Shown one piece after another: positions 14,129 through 14,188 of a DNA stretch of 14,188 nt (positions are counted from its first letter, which is position 1; each line of letters begins with the position of its first letter). Both the position numbers and the translations under genes were made by a program. The notes beneath the pieces were generated by a model, which was given only the letters and a program-made list of their open reading frames with translations, was not told the DNA's origin and did not search any database. The stretch lies in contig JAYWGO010000122.1 in NCBI GenBank assembly GCA_043778205.1, positions 1 through 14,188 on the forward strand. Direction: 5' to 3'. The stretch comes from JAAFIP01 sp043778205. Lineage in GTDB: Bacteria > Pseudomonadota > Gammaproteobacteria > Burkholderiales > Burkholderiaceae_C.

Positions 14129-14188
14129 AGGTCTATTTACCTTGGTCGGGCGACGGGACATGTTTTTTGCAAACTTCCGCAAAACACA

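Overview
The window looks like a chromosomal segment of a Gram-negative betaproteobacterium, most likely Burkholderiales and possibly Comamonadaceae. This rests on the gene families (a TfpZ-linked type IV pilin, a PglL-type O-oligosaccharyltransferase, a MipA/OmpV barrel, a TetR-controlled RND pump), on GC-rich codon use from galE onward, and on a dispersed short repeat that resembles repeats I recall from Comamonadaceae. All genes lie on the + strand. The taxonomy is inference; no rRNA gene or other marker is present.

Region 1 (1-2409) is a type IV pilus locus with visibly more AT-rich codon use than the rest. A near-perfect sigma-54 promoter (83-98) drives a first pilin (137-664), which ends at a strong hairpin-plus-T-run terminator (705-735). 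A second pilin of the same length (901-1428, about 78% identical by hand count) follows. It has no recognisable sigma-54 promoter of its own, but a perfect 20-bp palindrome (820-839) lies in front of it. A TfpX/TfpZ-type pilin accessory membrane protein follows (1639-2409).

Region 2 (2435-5395) holds galE (UDP-glucose 4-epimerase) and a PglL-like O-oligosaccharyltransferase. With the pilins they suggest pilin glycosylation: GalE would supply a nucleotide sugar and PglL would transfer a lipid-linked glycan to pilin in the periplasm. A small ORF (3543-3659) overlaps the pglL start by one base.

Region 3 (5396-7001) holds a short C-rich tandem repeat, a MipA/OmpV-family outer-membrane barrel and a small lipoprotein of unknown function.

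Region 4 (7099-13911) is a probable operon: a TetR/AcrR repressor of the CerR/CecR type, an NodT-type outer-membrane factor lipoprotein, a periplasmic adaptor and a 1047-residue HAE-1-like RND pump. A perfect 10-4-10 inverted repeat sits just before the repressor and overlaps its likely promoter, so the whole operon may be auto-repressed.

The least expected structure is a family of four same-orientation ~70-bp repeats with the core GCCCAAGGAAAT (around 4961, 8721, 10682 and 13931). Two lie inside genes (pglL and the outer-membrane factor), in the same reading frame, as in-frame peptide insertions. One is in the adaptor-pump gap and one is just after the pump gene. The window ends in non-coding DNA carrying two 33-bp direct repeats 61 bp apart.
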